Positions 9,201 to 17,985 of a stretch of 64,000 bases of DNA are shown piece by piece; the first letter of the stretch is position 1; each line of letters opens with the position of its first letter. Source of the stretch: CAZVFX01 sp964626565 (GTDB lineage: Bacteria > Myxococcota_A > UBA9042 > CAIXZC01). The notes beneath the pieces are model-generated. The model did no database searches, was not told where the DNA came from, and saw only the letters and a program-made list of their open reading frames with translations. Both the position numbers and the translations under genes were made by a program. The stretch spans positions 1 through 64,000 of the forward strand of contig CAZVFX010000021.1 in NCBI GenBank assembly GCA_964626565.1, read 5' to 3'.

Positions 9201-9675
9201 GGCTGGAGAAATGATTGCTGAGGACGCGGCCAGCACCGCGGAATTCGACGGCATGGGCCGCCCCTACACTCAGGACGGGGACGGCAGCCACACGTATCAC
9301 TACACTTTCGACGTGCCTTTTGGTTTCCAGGAGTTCTATCTGCGGGACTACCAGGCCAAGTCCAACGCCAAGGCGCCCAATCACACCTCGGAGATGAACT
9401 CCAAGTGGCCGCAGGAGACGTGGGGGAAGGCGCAGAAGCAGAGCAACGGTGACATCTCTTTCGGCTCCGCCGCCTTCGATGGCCCCATAATCTCCTGGGC
9501 CAAACTCATCGACGGGGAGCTCACCTGTGCGGATTGCGTAATCGACTGGCCGGGTGCGAACACCGTCTACGACCTGGGGCAACCGGTCTTCACCTTCCGC
9601 ATGGGCTGGGGGGAAGGAGGTGGGGAGAAGGAGGGTTGGTATCCCTGGTGGGCCGGGTTGGTGATGGTGAGGTAG
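6208..9675 (+). CDS. P1: giant Cys/Asp-rich repeat lipoprotein with fibrinogen-like C-terminus
   Basis: A 1155-residue surface lipoprotein. ATG 6208 was preferred over an in-frame ATG at 6175 because GGGAGGG lies seven bases upstream and the protein then begins with a lipoprotein signal (GLLVGC, Cys19). Residues about 71-260 are the Cys-rich module shared with P2-P4. About 250-940 hold eight or nine MopE-like units of the form CNGxDDDCDGxVDE mixed with thrombospondin-type-3-like Ca-binding units (DNCPxxxNxDQxDxDxDGxGDxC). About 945-1155 resemble a fibrinogen C-terminal/COLFI-like domain (GYRSIDPDGEGP, FCDMTYTDGGWTGF). Probably a rigid Ca-stabilised stalk presenting a binding head outside the cell; ligand unknown. 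Confidence 0.88.
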   Translation: MSRLMRGLCFVAAGLLVGCGGGALDVNRHDADGGGGADFWRLAETEAMQFEDTVLPEMSDDVFVLDVEPGAFGYPCNDSSECTSGYCIVSGDGQVCSVTCVEECPKDWQCVQDSSATPDLIFVCVPPALTLCTPCIAHEECHIAGMDTGSRCVDRGSEGAYCGSDCAAAPCPEGYACEEVELLGGSAAEQCVPVGGVECECSQYAISLEASTVCSVTSGEGSCEGERVCTDHGLSACDAGEPTAEECNGADDDCDGEVDEGFGQTSCGVGICAHMVENCLEGEPQECDEMAGSKVEECNGDDDDCDGEVDEDFPDSNDDGIADCVSDDDDGDGVMDWEDNCPTDYNADQADFDLDTVGDECDPDDDDDQAADVDDCMPFNADVFPGAVEACNGLDDDCDLEVDEELGSITCGVGICEHTVDQCVGGSSQVCEPMEGADLEKCDGLDNDCDGQLDEGFDDTDLDGMADCVDLDDDDDGVLDSEDNCPLTSNVDQSDVDGDGWGDVCDFGCFLPAIDEWELDCDGIPNDFDNCPTMDNPDQADNDGDTTGDECDGDDDNDGVPDETDNCHFVSNPDQADGDGDDVGDACDGDMDGDGVPDDVDNCVGVKNEGQENFDGDDMGDACDPDDDNDQEPDGLDCAPFDPDISHLAQELCNGLDDDCDGSADEEGAGGCENYYLDQDLDGWGIDAQFKCLCGPADLYLTQDTGDCEPLDPDAFPTAAESCNGKDDNCNGDVDEGFSDKDNDGIADCVDPDLDGDGVPDVADNCPGVFNDSQADFDNDGQGNECDPDDDNDGVGDGEDCEPFDDEISPALNEVCDGKDNNCDGGVDNALGTTTCGKGECEHAEDNCIGGTPNQCDPLLGMSDEVCDLKDNDCDGSVDEGFPDTDDDGELDCMDDDDDGDGDPDLTDCEPLNPDVGNTKVEECFSGVDEDCNPGTPDEPVLVNCQALLGQCPGLADGYRSIDPDGEGPIQAMDVFCDMTYTDGGWTGFNPLQAYQLLAGEMIAEDAASTAEFDGMGRPYTQDGDGSHTYHYTFDVPFGFQEFYLRDYQAKSNAKAPNHTSEMNSKWPQETWGKAQKQSNGDISFGSAAFDGPIISWAKLIDGELTCADCVIDWPGANTVYDLGQPVFTFRMGWGEGGGEKEGWYPWWAGLVMVR
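6940..9010 (+). repeat. MopE-like/TSP3-like repeat region of P1 (approximate limits)
   Basis: Tandem Asp- and Cys-rich coding repeats as described for P1. The GAC/GAT/TGC bias leaves long spurious open frames on both strands here. Confidence 0.8.
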
Positions 9676-9778
9676 GCGGTTCCTTTTCGATTCCAATTCC
9701 GATTCCGCTACCGGCCTTTCCTGCTGACGTGCCCCCTCCCTTACGGTTGGGGCTTTGGGGGATGCTCGGGTGCGGAGG

Positions 9779-11008
9779 TCAGCCTTTCTTTCGTTTGAGT
9801 TCGAGCGCGGTTTTCAGGCCTTTGTCGAGGATGGTGCGGACGGCTACTCGCATCGGTGTGGCGACGTAGAAGCATTTTCCGTACTTGCGCAGTTTGCGCT
9901 CGTCGATTTGGATGCCCAGTCCCGGTTCCTGTGGTACATCGACGGTACCATCGGGCTTTACGTCAATGGGGGGAATTACCCCTTCCCGTTTTTCGGGCAC
10001 CCAGCCGGGGGGTTCGTAAGGATATTCAAGGAACTCTCGACCCTCCCAGGCGGCGAAGGCGTGAAGATTAATGAGCAGGCCGATGCCGGCGGTCCAGGTG
10101 TGGGGCGAGTATTTGAGCCCTCGCTTGCGGCACTCTGCCATCACCTGTTTTGCTACGGTGAAGCCGCCGCAGAAGGTGGTATCGGGCTGATATTTGTCCA
10201 GACATTCGTGCTCGAAGACCGCTTTGATTTCGTGCCAGTCGCCCAACAGTTCGGCGCCGGAGATGGGGGTTTTTACCCTGCGCCTCAGCTCCGCCATTCC
10301 TTCCCAGTCGTGCATATCCAGCGGTTCTTCGATCCAGGAGATATTCAGGTCGTCGCACGCTTTGCCGAATGCGGTTGCGTATTCAAGGTCCCATTTCGGA
10401 TTTGGGTCGAACAGGGATACGGGCCACCCTTGATTGGCGTCGACGCCGATGACAAAGTCATCACCCACCTCTTTGCGCACATCTTCCAGAATGCGTGCGT
10501 CGTTTTTGCGTTCCGGATCTTTCACCCGGATTTTCACCGCACCAATTCCTTTCTCTCGTATGTCGTCGAGATAGGGGCGCCGCTGGTCGATGGTTTTCAA
10601 CTCACCGGAAGACGCATAGACGGGGGCTTTTTCGACTGTTTCTTCCTTTTCCTGCAGCAGCTTGTACACCGGTTTGCCTTGCTGCTTGGCGATGAGGTCC
10701 CAGAATGCACACTCGAGCCACCAGTTACGCCAGCCGAGATAGGATGCTTCTCTCAGGCGCTTGCGGACGCGGTCGAGGTCGCCGGCCTCGACCCCGAGTA
10801 AGAACCCTCCCAGCAGGTCGCCCAGTCCCTGCCGCTCCCTGGCAAACGCAGTCCCGGCGCTGACCCCGGTGAGTCCGTCGTCGGTAAACAGCCTTACGAC
10901 TGTGCTCTTGACGTGGGTCTGGGGATATCCGGGGATCCAGGAAGGGTAGAACGGTTTCTCCAGCGGCACGTTGACGTGGTACAGCTCAATTCGCTCGACC
11001 TTGCTCAT
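9779..11008 (-). CDS. Enolase-superfamily (mandelate racemase/muconate lactonizing) enzyme
   Basis: A 409-residue protein with the two-domain layout of the superfamily: N-terminal capping region (GLTGVSAGTAFARERQG) and a TIM barrel with metal ligands in GVDANQGW, SWIEEPLD and ISGAELLG; AVKIRVKDP supplies the strand that normally carries catalytic Lys/Arg. Members abstract a proton alpha to a carboxylate, as in sugar-acid dehydratases and racemases; the substrate is not readable, though the GH4 enzyme 6 kb away could fit sugar-acid catabolism. It starts 30 bases after the LiaF-like gene. The SD is modest (AGAGGG seven or eight bases before the ATG). Confidence 0.88.
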   Translation of the reverse strand: MSKVERIELYHVNVPLEKPFYPSWIPGYPQTHVKSTVVRLFTDDGLTGVSAGTAFARERQGLGDLLGGFLLGVEAGDLDRVRKRLREASYLGWRNWWLECAFWDLIAKQQGKPVYKLLQEKEETVEKAPVYASSGELKTIDQRRPYLDDIREKGIGAVKIRVKDPERKNDARILEDVRKEVGDDFVIGVDANQGWPVSLFDPNPKWDLEYATAFGKACDDLNISWIEEPLDMHDWEGMAELRRRVKTPISGAELLGDWHEIKAVFEHECLDKYQPDTTFCGGFTVAKQVMAECRKRGLKYSPHTWTAGIGLLINLHAFAAWEGREFLEYPYEPPGWVPEKREGVIPPIDVKPDGTVDVPQEPGLGIQIDERKLRKYGKCFYVATPMRVAVRTILDKGLKTALELKRKKG

Positions 11009-11038
11009 AGCGCCCTCTGGCTCACGAGGAGTTGTCCG

Positions 11039-11746
11039 TCAGTTCTTGATTTCGATATGAGCAAAGACGGGGCTGGCTTTGACGTGCAGTGTGGGTGCGG
11101 CTTCGGAATTCTCGGGTGAGCGGTGGCGGTCCTCGATGGAGCCGGCCACGGGTGAACCGCGGGAATCTACATTCCAGTCCGGCGGCACGATAATGACGAT
11201 TTCGCCGAACACTACCGACGCCTCTACCACGGCGGAATCCCCCTCGATTCCGGCGGCCACGAAATCCACCACCACTTTGGAGAAGACCGCGGAGATCTTG
11301 CCGCCCCGAAACTGGCGGGAGGTAACCTGCCGTCGGGTGTCGGCGAAGACACAGGAGACGTCCAGGTCATCGGTAATTATGGCCGCCCCCCCGGACGATT
11401 TTCCGTTCCGTTTCCTCAGTAACAGGAAGAGCCCCACAAAGATGATCAGCAGCGGCCAGAGCAACCCCCAGACATCGGGCGGCAGCAGCTCGAACTGCTG
11501 GAGTTGAAAGATCGCGCCAAAAGCGATCAGGATAAAGCCGAACCACACCCCGGGCCGGTGGCAGGAAAACAGGCTGGACAGGCCGGCAATCACCAGAGTG
11601 AGCGGCCAGAATGTGGAGATCGCGTAACCCGAGTCGAGAATCTCCAGGTGGTCAAGCAGGAACACAACTCCCACCGCGATAATCACCAGCGGCCAGAAGA
11701 AACCACCACCGCGACGGCCGTGACCTGTGGGACAACAATCGTTCAT
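11039..11746 (-). CDS. LiaF-like multi-pass membrane protein
   Basis: A 235-residue protein. ATG 11746 was preferred to an upstream in-frame ATG (11809) because GAGG lies eight bases before it and the longer version adds only an unrelated stretch. After a short Cys/Gly-rich start there are four predicted membrane helices in about the first 125 residues (FWPLVIIAVGVVFLLDHLEIL repeats a DUF5668-like pattern), then a soluble beta-helical tail with the LiaF C-terminal pattern (ADTRRQVTSRQFRGGKISAV, VVFGEIVIIVPPDWNVD). LiaF-like proteins sense envelope stress or tune two-component systems, but no kinase is adjacent. Confidence 0.82.
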   Translation of the reverse strand: MNDCCPTGHGRRGGGFFWPLVIIAVGVVFLLDHLEILDSGYAISTFWPLTLVIAGLSSLFSCHRPGVWFGFILIAFGAIFQLQQFELLPPDVWGLLWPLLIIFVGLFLLLRKRNGKSSGGAAIITDDLDVSCVFADTRRQVTSRQFRGGKISAVFSKVVVDFVAAGIEGDSAVVEASVVFGEIVIIVPPDWNVDSRGSPVAGSIEDRHRSPENSEAAPTLHVKASPVFAHIEIKN

Positions 11747-11855
11747 GTTTCCAACCTCATCAGTCGAGCAGGCAGGCGCTGATAACACATTCCCGCCGGA
11801 GCAGTTCATGAATATCGCAGCCAGCGGGCAAGGTCAAGGTTCGCCCGGTGCGACT

Positions 11856-14153
11856 CTAGTCCAGATTCACCGTGGCAACCGGATAATCGAGGTCGTCGAG
11901 CGCGGCGGCCTTGAGGTGATCCACGGCCACGGAGTAGACATAGTCGTCCATGAAGACACTGCGCTTCACCTTTGAGTCGGATTCGGTCCACCAGGACGAG
12001 CATGTGCCCCAACTTTGCTGGGTGAGGCTATGTGGCACCCCGCCCTGGTACTCGAAGCCGTCTTCCACGGTCACTTTGTACACCATCAAGCCGTTGAACG
12101 TCATCTCTTCCCCGTAGTATCCGCCGCTGCCTTCCTCGCAAACAACCATGGGTATGGCGAGGAGTTCTTTCGGCTTGAAGAAGTTGAAAGCCAGATGGTT
12201 GGTGGCTGCATCGGACATGGTTCCCCGGGTACCGATCACTTCCTTGTGAGTGAGCTTCGGGTCGGTGATGTCGGTAACGTCGAAAACCTGCAGCATTATC
12301 CCCTGGAACCAGGCAAAGCTGCCCTGGTCATCTGCGTCGTAGCCAATGGTGAGTAGATGCTTCGAATCCATGAAGTGCATGTACGTGGAGAACCCCGGGA
12401 TCTTCAGTTCCCCCTTGATGACCGGTGCGGTGGGTTTGGACAGGTCGATGACGAACAGAGGATCAGTCTTCTTGAACGTGACGATGAAGCCCAAGGAACC
12501 GCCGAAGCGAACACTGCGGATGTCCTCTCCCGGCGCCAGATCATCGAGTTGGCCTATGAGGTGCAGCCCCTTGTCCTTGTGCTCCAGGACGGACACGGTG
12601 CTGTGGACGCCGGACATGGGTACCTGACCCATGGTGGTAGCGATTCTCAAATTCCCCTCGTATTCCCCCATGGCAAACTGGTTGAGAACCCTTCCCTTAA
12701 CCACGCCACTGCCGGAATACGCGGTCTCGGGCGAATCCGAGGCCAGCAGGAACTTGTGCAGAGTGGTTGCCTCATTATCCCCCTCCTCCAGTTCCCCGAA
12801 CCACATCGAACCCCAGCCATAGTAGTGCCGCACCGCGACGTACAACGACTGCTTGGTTGCATAAACCGCGCCGGGCCGGGCGATGATGGTGCTGGCCTTG
12901 GCCGGTTTGTTGGCGGTAAGGTCGAAGGAAATCAGGCTGAGGAGGCTCGCTCCGTCTTTGGTCTGGGACAGGTAGTAACCGTCGCACTGGCCCAGTGGGT
13001 TGTCCTTGATGACGGGAGAACCGTCAACGTACCAGTAGTCCTGCATGCCCGGTAACCAGTCAGCGACGGTGGAGTTTTCCACGATCTGGAGGTTCTCCTG
13101 CCTCAATTCCTCGAACAATTCCTTGATCTCGTCGGCGCCGAAAGGTAGTTCCGGGGCTTCATCATCCCAGTACTCTACGCAGTGGTACTGGTAAGGCAGC
13201 AATTCAACGGGCCAATACTTCATGACCGGCGCGGGCGGGTCGGGGAAGTAGACGACGGTATAGACATAGTCCTCTACCCGCCGGGAGTTCAGGTACGAGC
13301 CGTCGAAGAACATCTCCCGTGTAACGGACGGGGACTCCAGGTCGCTGATGTCCAGCACTGTTACCTTGAGTTCGTTGCCGTCACCGGTGAACTCGCAATC
13401 ATAGCCGTAGGTGCACTCCTGCCATCCGTAGGTGCCGCCGATGGAGGAATAGATGACCGCCACGTCTTTGTGGACGAACATCTTGCGCGGGATGCCTTCG
13501 ATGAAGGTGCTGGACAGTTTGTGGGCCTGCTCCGGCGGCCAGGCATCGACGATTTGGAATCGGTTGTCGGCCAGGATATAGATATAGGCTCCGTCGTTCT
13601 TCATGAAGTCGGCCTCATCGACGCCCACAACCTGAGTGTTGGTGGTGGAATACTCGTCCGCCGACTCGTCGTCCTCCTCTTCATAGGACGCGATTTCTGC
13701 CATCGCGCCCGCGTCGCATGCGATGCTGTCCCCCCAACCCCAGTCATCGTAGCAATCGGGCGGGTCGAGAAGCCTTTGCAGGTTGGTTTCCAACTGATAT
13801 TCCATGGCCTCAGCCGCGGCCTTTCGCCACTGTGCGGTAACCTCGTCACAGTTCTCAGTGGCCTGCAGCGAATAGAGTCCCAGTTGCTCGGTGACCACGC
13901 ATTCGCCCCTGTCGTCGGTGCCGTTGGGGCTACCGCCAGACCCGCCACTGCCGCCCACCCTTCCCGGCCCTCCGTACCCCCTGGCCACACCTCCGCAGGT
14001 CGGGTTGCCGTAAATACCCGTCGGCCCCGTTCCGGAACCGCTCTCCTTGGTGACCGCATCGCCGGGCTCATACGAGCCGGTCGTTCCTCCGCATGCGACC
14101 AGAACAAGCGCCGCCGCCCCGGCCGCCAGTGCGGCCATTCCCAGTTTTCTCAT
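11856..14153 (-). CDS. Beta-propeller domain lipoprotein (PF09826-like)
   Basis: A 765-residue lipoprotein; ATG 14153 has GGGGGGAG just upstream and gives a clean signal with lipobox LVAC (Cys21). After a Gly/Ser-rich linker comes a large domain of the secreted beta-propeller family: YSTTNTQVVGVDEADFMKND (the family hallmark), GDGNELKVTVLDISD, MGQVPMSGVHSTVSVLE, LDDLAPGEDIRSVRF, VTFKKTDPLFVIDLSKP and LLTIGYDADDQG. The role of this family is not established; it is extracytoplasmic and rich in metal-like acidic motifs. It is the first gene of a minus-strand run with the LiaF-like and enolase-superfamily genes. Confidence 0.88.
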   Translation of the reverse strand: MRKLGMAALAAGAAALVLVACGGTTGSYEPGDAVTKESGSGTGPTGIYGNPTCGGVARGYGGPGRVGGSGGSGGSPNGTDDRGECVVTEQLGLYSLQATENCDEVTAQWRKAAAEAMEYQLETNLQRLLDPPDCYDDWGWGDSIACDAGAMAEIASYEEEDDESADEYSTTNTQVVGVDEADFMKNDGAYIYILADNRFQIVDAWPPEQAHKLSSTFIEGIPRKMFVHKDVAVIYSSIGGTYGWQECTYGYDCEFTGDGNELKVTVLDISDLESPSVTREMFFDGSYLNSRRVEDYVYTVVYFPDPPAPVMKYWPVELLPYQYHCVEYWDDEAPELPFGADEIKELFEELRQENLQIVENSTVADWLPGMQDYWYVDGSPVIKDNPLGQCDGYYLSQTKDGASLLSLISFDLTANKPAKASTIIARPGAVYATKQSLYVAVRHYYGWGSMWFGELEEGDNEATTLHKFLLASDSPETAYSGSGVVKGRVLNQFAMGEYEGNLRIATTMGQVPMSGVHSTVSVLEHKDKGLHLIGQLDDLAPGEDIRSVRFGGSLGFIVTFKKTDPLFVIDLSKPTAPVIKGELKIPGFSTYMHFMDSKHLLTIGYDADDQGSFAWFQGIMLQVFDVTDITDPKLTHKEVIGTRGTMSDAATNHLAFNFFKPKELLAIPMVVCEEGSGGYYGEEMTFNGLMVYKVTVEDGFEYQGGVPHSLTQQSWGTCSSWWTESDSKVKRSVFMDDYVYSVAVDHLKAAALDDLDYPVATVNLD

Positions 14154-14275
14154 CGCTCCCCCCTTTCGTTCGCTCGCTCGTGATCTCTCTTGTTTTACAA
14201 GAGCATCTTTCGTGCCAACGCGGTTTACCGACGAAGCGCTGCAATTCCGGCACCAAGGAATGCGTGCATCATGTG

Positions 14276-14297
14276 CACACGTGGGTTCACACGTGTG
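14276..14297. promoter_or_regulatory. Repeated CACACGTG palindromes in a divergent promoter region
   Basis: CACACGTG (14276-14283), GGTT, then perfect palindrome CACACGTGTG (14288-14297). The pair sits between divergently transcribed genes (propeller lipoprotein and Tat-exported hydrolase), where it could act as a shared operator. The regulator is unknown. Confidence 0.4.
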
Positions 14298-14375
14298 GTT
14301 CCTGACCACAGGTCGCGGCCCCTTGCCTAGGGCCGCCCAAACGTGCTACCACCGACTTAGAGGAGGAGGTAAATA

Positions 14376-15560
14376 ATGCTGACGAGAAGAGAGTTTATTC
14401 TGCGGGGTCTGGCAGGGGCCGGCGGGGCTGTGCTGCTGGGAGTAGGTGGCAGGGAGGCGCTGGCCGAGACGCTCCAGCCGCTCAACCGAAAGCAATTTCC
14501 ATACCTGGAGGTGTCGGGCACGCCCCACGAAATCGGCAAGGCGATCGGGGTCAGGTTCGGCGACAACATCCGCAAGGGGTTGAAGCGCCGCGCAGAATGG
14601 TTCCAGGAGCTTCGTGCCTACGCGCTCGGCGAGGGTAAAAAACACTACGCATATATGCTCAAGATGTCTGAGGCTCACACTCCCGGCCCGCTGGAGGAGT
14701 TACACGGCTGGGCGGAAGGGAGCGGAGTGCCCTTCGAAGACCTGTTCGTGCTCAACTGCAAGAGCGAATTCGACACGTTCATGCAGATGGGCAAGGGGTG
14801 CCCGGGGTGCTCGGTGGTGGCCTTTCGCTCCGAGGACAATCTCATCGTGGCCCATAACGAAGACGGACACAAAGCCTATGAAGACTTGATGTTCATGCTG
14901 AGGGTCAAGCCCAAGGGCGGCACCGAATTCGTGGCCTTCACCTACCCGGGGATCATGGAAGGCAACGCACCGGGCGTCAACGAGCACGGGATTACCTTCA
15001 CTACCAACTACATCCCTTCGGCCAAAGTCAAACCGGGGGTTCCCCGCTATTTCCTCGACCGCATGGCACTGGAGGCAAAGACAGTTGACGAGGTAGTGGA
15101 AATCGTCTCACACCCGGAGCGAGGCTACGCGTATCATCACGTCATCACCTCATTGAAGGAACGCCGGGCAGTGGCCCTCGAGGCTGCCCCCTGGAACCTG
15201 GAAACCAAGAAAATTGATGGCCTGTACTGGCACACTAATCACCTGATCTTTCCTACCATGAAGGAATTGCCTCAGTTTGAGAAATACATGAAGATCTCGT
15301 CCATTCCGAGGTACGAGTCGTTGACAAAAAGCCTGGGCGGCAAGAGGAACGCGACGAAGGAAGAGATTCTCGCCGCGCTGTCGAACCATGACGGCCGCCC
15401 CTGGAGTGTTTGCCGCCATCCGGAAGGGGACGCTGAGGGGGCGACCCTGGGCACCGTAGTGTTCACATCTCCCGGACCTGAAGTCGCCCCCGGCGACTAC
15501 CAATTGCAGTTGTACAATAACAACCCATGTGGGAGAAACGTCACCGTGTACGGCGTGTGA
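14376..15560 (+). CDS. Tat-exported C45-type acyltransferase/amidohydrolase (Ntn fold)
   Basis: A 394-residue protein with a strong SD (GAGGAGG seven bases before ATG). It opens with a twin-arginine signal (RREFILRG followed by a Gly/Ala/Leu core and a cut near ALA). The body matches C45/acyl-CoA:6-APA acyltransferase-like Ntn hydrolases: EIGKAIGVRFGDNI, EELHGWAEGSGVPFEDL, the nucleophile region GKGCPGCSVVAF followed by NLIVAHNEDGH, GVNEHGITFTTNY and a late NHDGRPWSVCRHP segment. Such proteins self-cleave to expose an N-terminal Cys and hydrolyse or transfer acyl amides; the likely nucleophile is the second Cys of CPGCS. Substrate unknown. Confidence 0.87.
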   Translation: MLTRREFILRGLAGAGGAVLLGVGGREALAETLQPLNRKQFPYLEVSGTPHEIGKAIGVRFGDNIRKGLKRRAEWFQELRAYALGEGKKHYAYMLKMSEAHTPGPLEELHGWAEGSGVPFEDLFVLNCKSEFDTFMQMGKGCPGCSVVAFRSEDNLIVAHNEDGHKAYEDLMFMLRVKPKGGTEFVAFTYPGIMEGNAPGVNEHGITFTTNYIPSAKVKPGVPRYFLDRMALEAKTVDEVVEIVSHPERGYAYHHVITSLKERRAVALEAAPWNLETKKIDGLYWHTNHLIFPTMKELPQFEKYMKISSIPRYESLTKSLGGKRNATKEEILAALSNHDGRPWSVCRHPEGDAEGATLGTVVFTSPGPEVAPGDYQLQLYNNNPCGRNVTVYGV

Positions 15561-15586
15561 CGCCTCGGGGTGTCAGTTCTCAGCTC

Positions 15587-16351
15587 TCAGGGTTTTCTGG
15601 CGACGACAACCAGACGCTCAGCGGTGTGGTCGTAGGGTGTACCGGCGAGGCTGCCGAAAAGCTCCACGTCTTCGAATCCGCACTCCAACAATAGAGTCTT
15701 CAGTTCCGTGCCGGAGAAGAGCCGCAGAGTATACTCGGCATATTCGGGAGGCCCACCCGACAGCCTGGTGTAACGGCTGCGGGTTTTGCTCCAGTCGTCC
15801 AGAACGGAGCTTTCCCGCAGGATGTACGCACCATCGACCTCGAACCAGTCTTTTTCGACGAAGTCGGTAGCCAGGGGCTCTTTGCCCACGGTGTCCATAA
15901 ACATGACGCCCCCGGGTTTGAGGGACTTCGCCATGTTGATCAACGCTTTCCGATCGTCATCAGGGTCTTCAAAGAAGCCGAAGGAAGTAAACATGTTGAT
16001 CACTGCATCACATGTTTGGGGGAGGTGGAAAACGCGCATGTCGGCATGGATGAAGTCGATGTCCAGACCTTCCTCAGCGGCCGTCGCCCGGGCCTCAGTC
16101 AGGTATTGCTCGGTGCGGTCCACGCCGGTGACCAGATAGCCCCGGCAAGCCAGCTCGACAGCATGTCGGCCCACTCCGCAGCACAAGTCCAACACTGTGG
16201 CGCCCGGTCGAAGGTCCATGAGGTTTACCGCCAACTCCACCTCTTCTTCGGCACAGGCGCGACGGTTTCCATCAAAGAGGAGCGGCGCCATGAAATTCCA
16301 GAAACTGTCCCGGTCATACCACGGTTTGTCACTTCCGGACATGCTGGTCAC
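15587..16351 (-). CDS. Class I SAM-dependent methyltransferase
   Basis: A 254-residue Rossmann methyltransferase. GTG 16351 has GAGG five bases upstream; an in-frame ATG at 16342 is an alternative. Motif I is VLDLCCGVGRHAVELA, followed by VTGVDRTEQYL (acidic ribose ligand), DFIHADMRVF and LKPGGVMFMDT. Acceptor not predictable. It begins 26 bases after the Kazal-containing gene, so it is probably the last gene of that operon, although its cytoplasmic role differs from the two exported partners. Confidence 0.85.
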   Translation of the reverse strand: MTSMSGSDKPWYDRDSFWNFMAPLLFDGNRRACAEEEVELAVNLMDLRPGATVLDLCCGVGRHAVELACRGYLVTGVDRTEQYLTEARATAAEEGLDIDFIHADMRVFHLPQTCDAVINMFTSFGFFEDPDDDRKALINMAKSLKPGGVMFMDTVGKEPLATDFVEKDWFEVDGAYILRESSVLDDWSKTRSRYTRLSGGPPEYAEYTLRLFSGTELKTLLLECGFEDVELFGSLAGTPYDHTAERLVVVARKP

Positions 16352-16377
16352 CCTATCCTCTTAGCGCTGCCCTGTCG

Positions 16378-17985
16378 CTAGTACTTACAGCAGATCATAC
16401 CTTGATTGCATATCCCGTTGGTTATCTGTTCTCCTCCGCCGCACCCCTGGCTACCCGGAATTGGAGGAGTGCAGATCCCTCCCATCTCTTCGCAGGGCAA
16501 ATCGGTGGGCTCGTCCTGGCAGTCCTGGGAGCAGTTGCAGTAGTTCTCACCCGGCCCGCATATCCCGTTGGGGCACTTGACGCAAATCTTCTTGGCGTTG
16601 CTGGAACTGGAGCAACCGCCGGAGTCGTCTACATAGACCTTGTACACGGCGTTGAGACCGGGGCAGCACCCTACGTTGTTTTCGGACGGGTCGTACTCAA
16701 CGCCTTCCTCAAAACAGGGGACGGAATCGCACTCTCCGGCATGGAGTTTGGATGCGTGACCCTGCGCCATGAAGCACTCGTTGGCATAGGTCTTGTTGTT
16801 GCAACCGCACTCCGGCAGCCAGTTCATGTCGCACTCTTCCTGGATGGTAACGCACTGGCCCATATTGCCGTTCAGTCCGCAGTCCCCCACGGGGAACTGG
16901 CAGTAGGCGCCCGGGCCACACTCATTGCCGCCGAAACATCCCTCGGATTCCATGCAGCACACCTGGTCGACACCGCACCCATCAAGGTTGACAGTGTTCC
17001 ACCCGGGCGGACAAGGCTCGGGGCCGGGCACAATTCCTTCGCCATCGATGCACTCCCCGCCTTCCTCGGCACATTCATTCGTGGGCCATGGGCAATCGGT
17101 ATCGCAGTTGCACGGATTCTCCCACTCTTCCTCGCACACGTGGTTGCCGCAGTTGGCACACACCACGAGTCCGGACACCTGGGCGCAACTCTTGTCTTCG
17201 GAGCCGTAGCTGGCCACCGGAATGGAAGCCAGTCCGTCGCAGCAAGGCGGGGCGTCGCCCCCCACCCCCTTGTTCACGCCCTCCGGCACGCACTGCTGTT
17301 CCGCCTCGAAACAGCACAGGTCGTCGTCAGGGCAACCGGGGATCTCCTCTTCCACCCAACCGGCTGGGCACTCCCCGTTGCCCTCTCCCGCCGGGAAGCA
17401 CGAGCCTCCCGAGTACTTGCACTCATTCTTGGGTTCGTCGCAATCTTCGGGGCAGTTGCAATGGTTTTCGCCCGGGCCACATTCGCCGTTGCCGCATTTG
17501 GTGCACACGTAGCATGGGCAGTTGGGGCACTCACAGCCTCCATCCCACCCTACACAATCGTCTACGGAGGTAAGTCCTTCACAGCAGACAGTGTACTCAT
17601 CCACCGCCTCGAAACCTTCCCCCTCAGGGATACAGGGCGAGCACAGTTCAGGTAGATAGAGATTTGAGCATTCACCGGTATCAAAATCGCACATATCTTC
17701 AGTACAGTCGTCCCCGTCGTCGCACTCCTTATCGGATTCACATCCCGAGGATTCGTCCTCCGCCACATCCACCTGCACGTCCTCAAGAATCTCCGGCTCG
17801 GGTGCATCCGGAGGGCCCACACTGTCCTCGACGTCGGGTAATGGCACGATTTCCGGCTCTCCGGCATCTCCCGTAATGGTGTCCTTTTCAATCAAGTCCT
17901 TGGACTCGGGGCCCTTGACATTGAAGCCACAGCCGGTTGCGAAAGCCAGGGCCAGAAGAGACAAGACCAGGTTACGTGCAATCAT
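16378..17985 (-). CDS. Cys-rich lipoprotein with Kazal-type inhibitor domain
   Basis: A 535-residue lipoprotein (lipobox FATGC, Cys19). The start at 17985 overlaps the upstream peptidase stop by four bases (ATGA) with GAGG nine bases before it. After an Asp/Glu/Pro-rich linker come many disulfide-type modules. Three copies of a CxNGxCGPGENxCNCxxDC-like motif occur (for example CGNGECGPGENHCNCPEDC), along with WAP-like CCxxE stretches. CGCNNKTYANECFMAQG is the signature of a Kazal serine-protease inhibitor domain. Being coupled to a secreted peptidase, it may be an inhibitor or binding partner, though Kazal domains target serine proteases whereas the neighbour is a cysteine peptidase homologue. 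Confidence 0.85.
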   Translation of the reverse strand: MIARNLVLSLLALAFATGCGFNVKGPESKDLIEKDTITGDAGEPEIVPLPDVEDSVGPPDAPEPEILEDVQVDVAEDESSGCESDKECDDGDDCTEDMCDFDTGECSNLYLPELCSPCIPEGEGFEAVDEYTVCCEGLTSVDDCVGWDGGCECPNCPCYVCTKCGNGECGPGENHCNCPEDCDEPKNECKYSGGSCFPAGEGNGECPAGWVEEEIPGCPDDDLCCFEAEQQCVPEGVNKGVGGDAPPCCDGLASIPVASYGSEDKSCAQVSGLVVCANCGNHVCEEEWENPCNCDTDCPWPTNECAEEGGECIDGEGIVPGPEPCPPGWNTVNLDGCGVDQVCCMESEGCFGGNECGPGAYCQFPVGDCGLNGNMGQCVTIQEECDMNWLPECGCNNKTYANECFMAQGHASKLHAGECDSVPCFEEGVEYDPSENNVGCCPGLNAVYKVYVDDSGGCSSSSNAKKICVKCPNGICGPGENYCNCSQDCQDEPTDLPCEEMGGICTPPIPGSQGCGGGEQITNGICNQGMICCKY

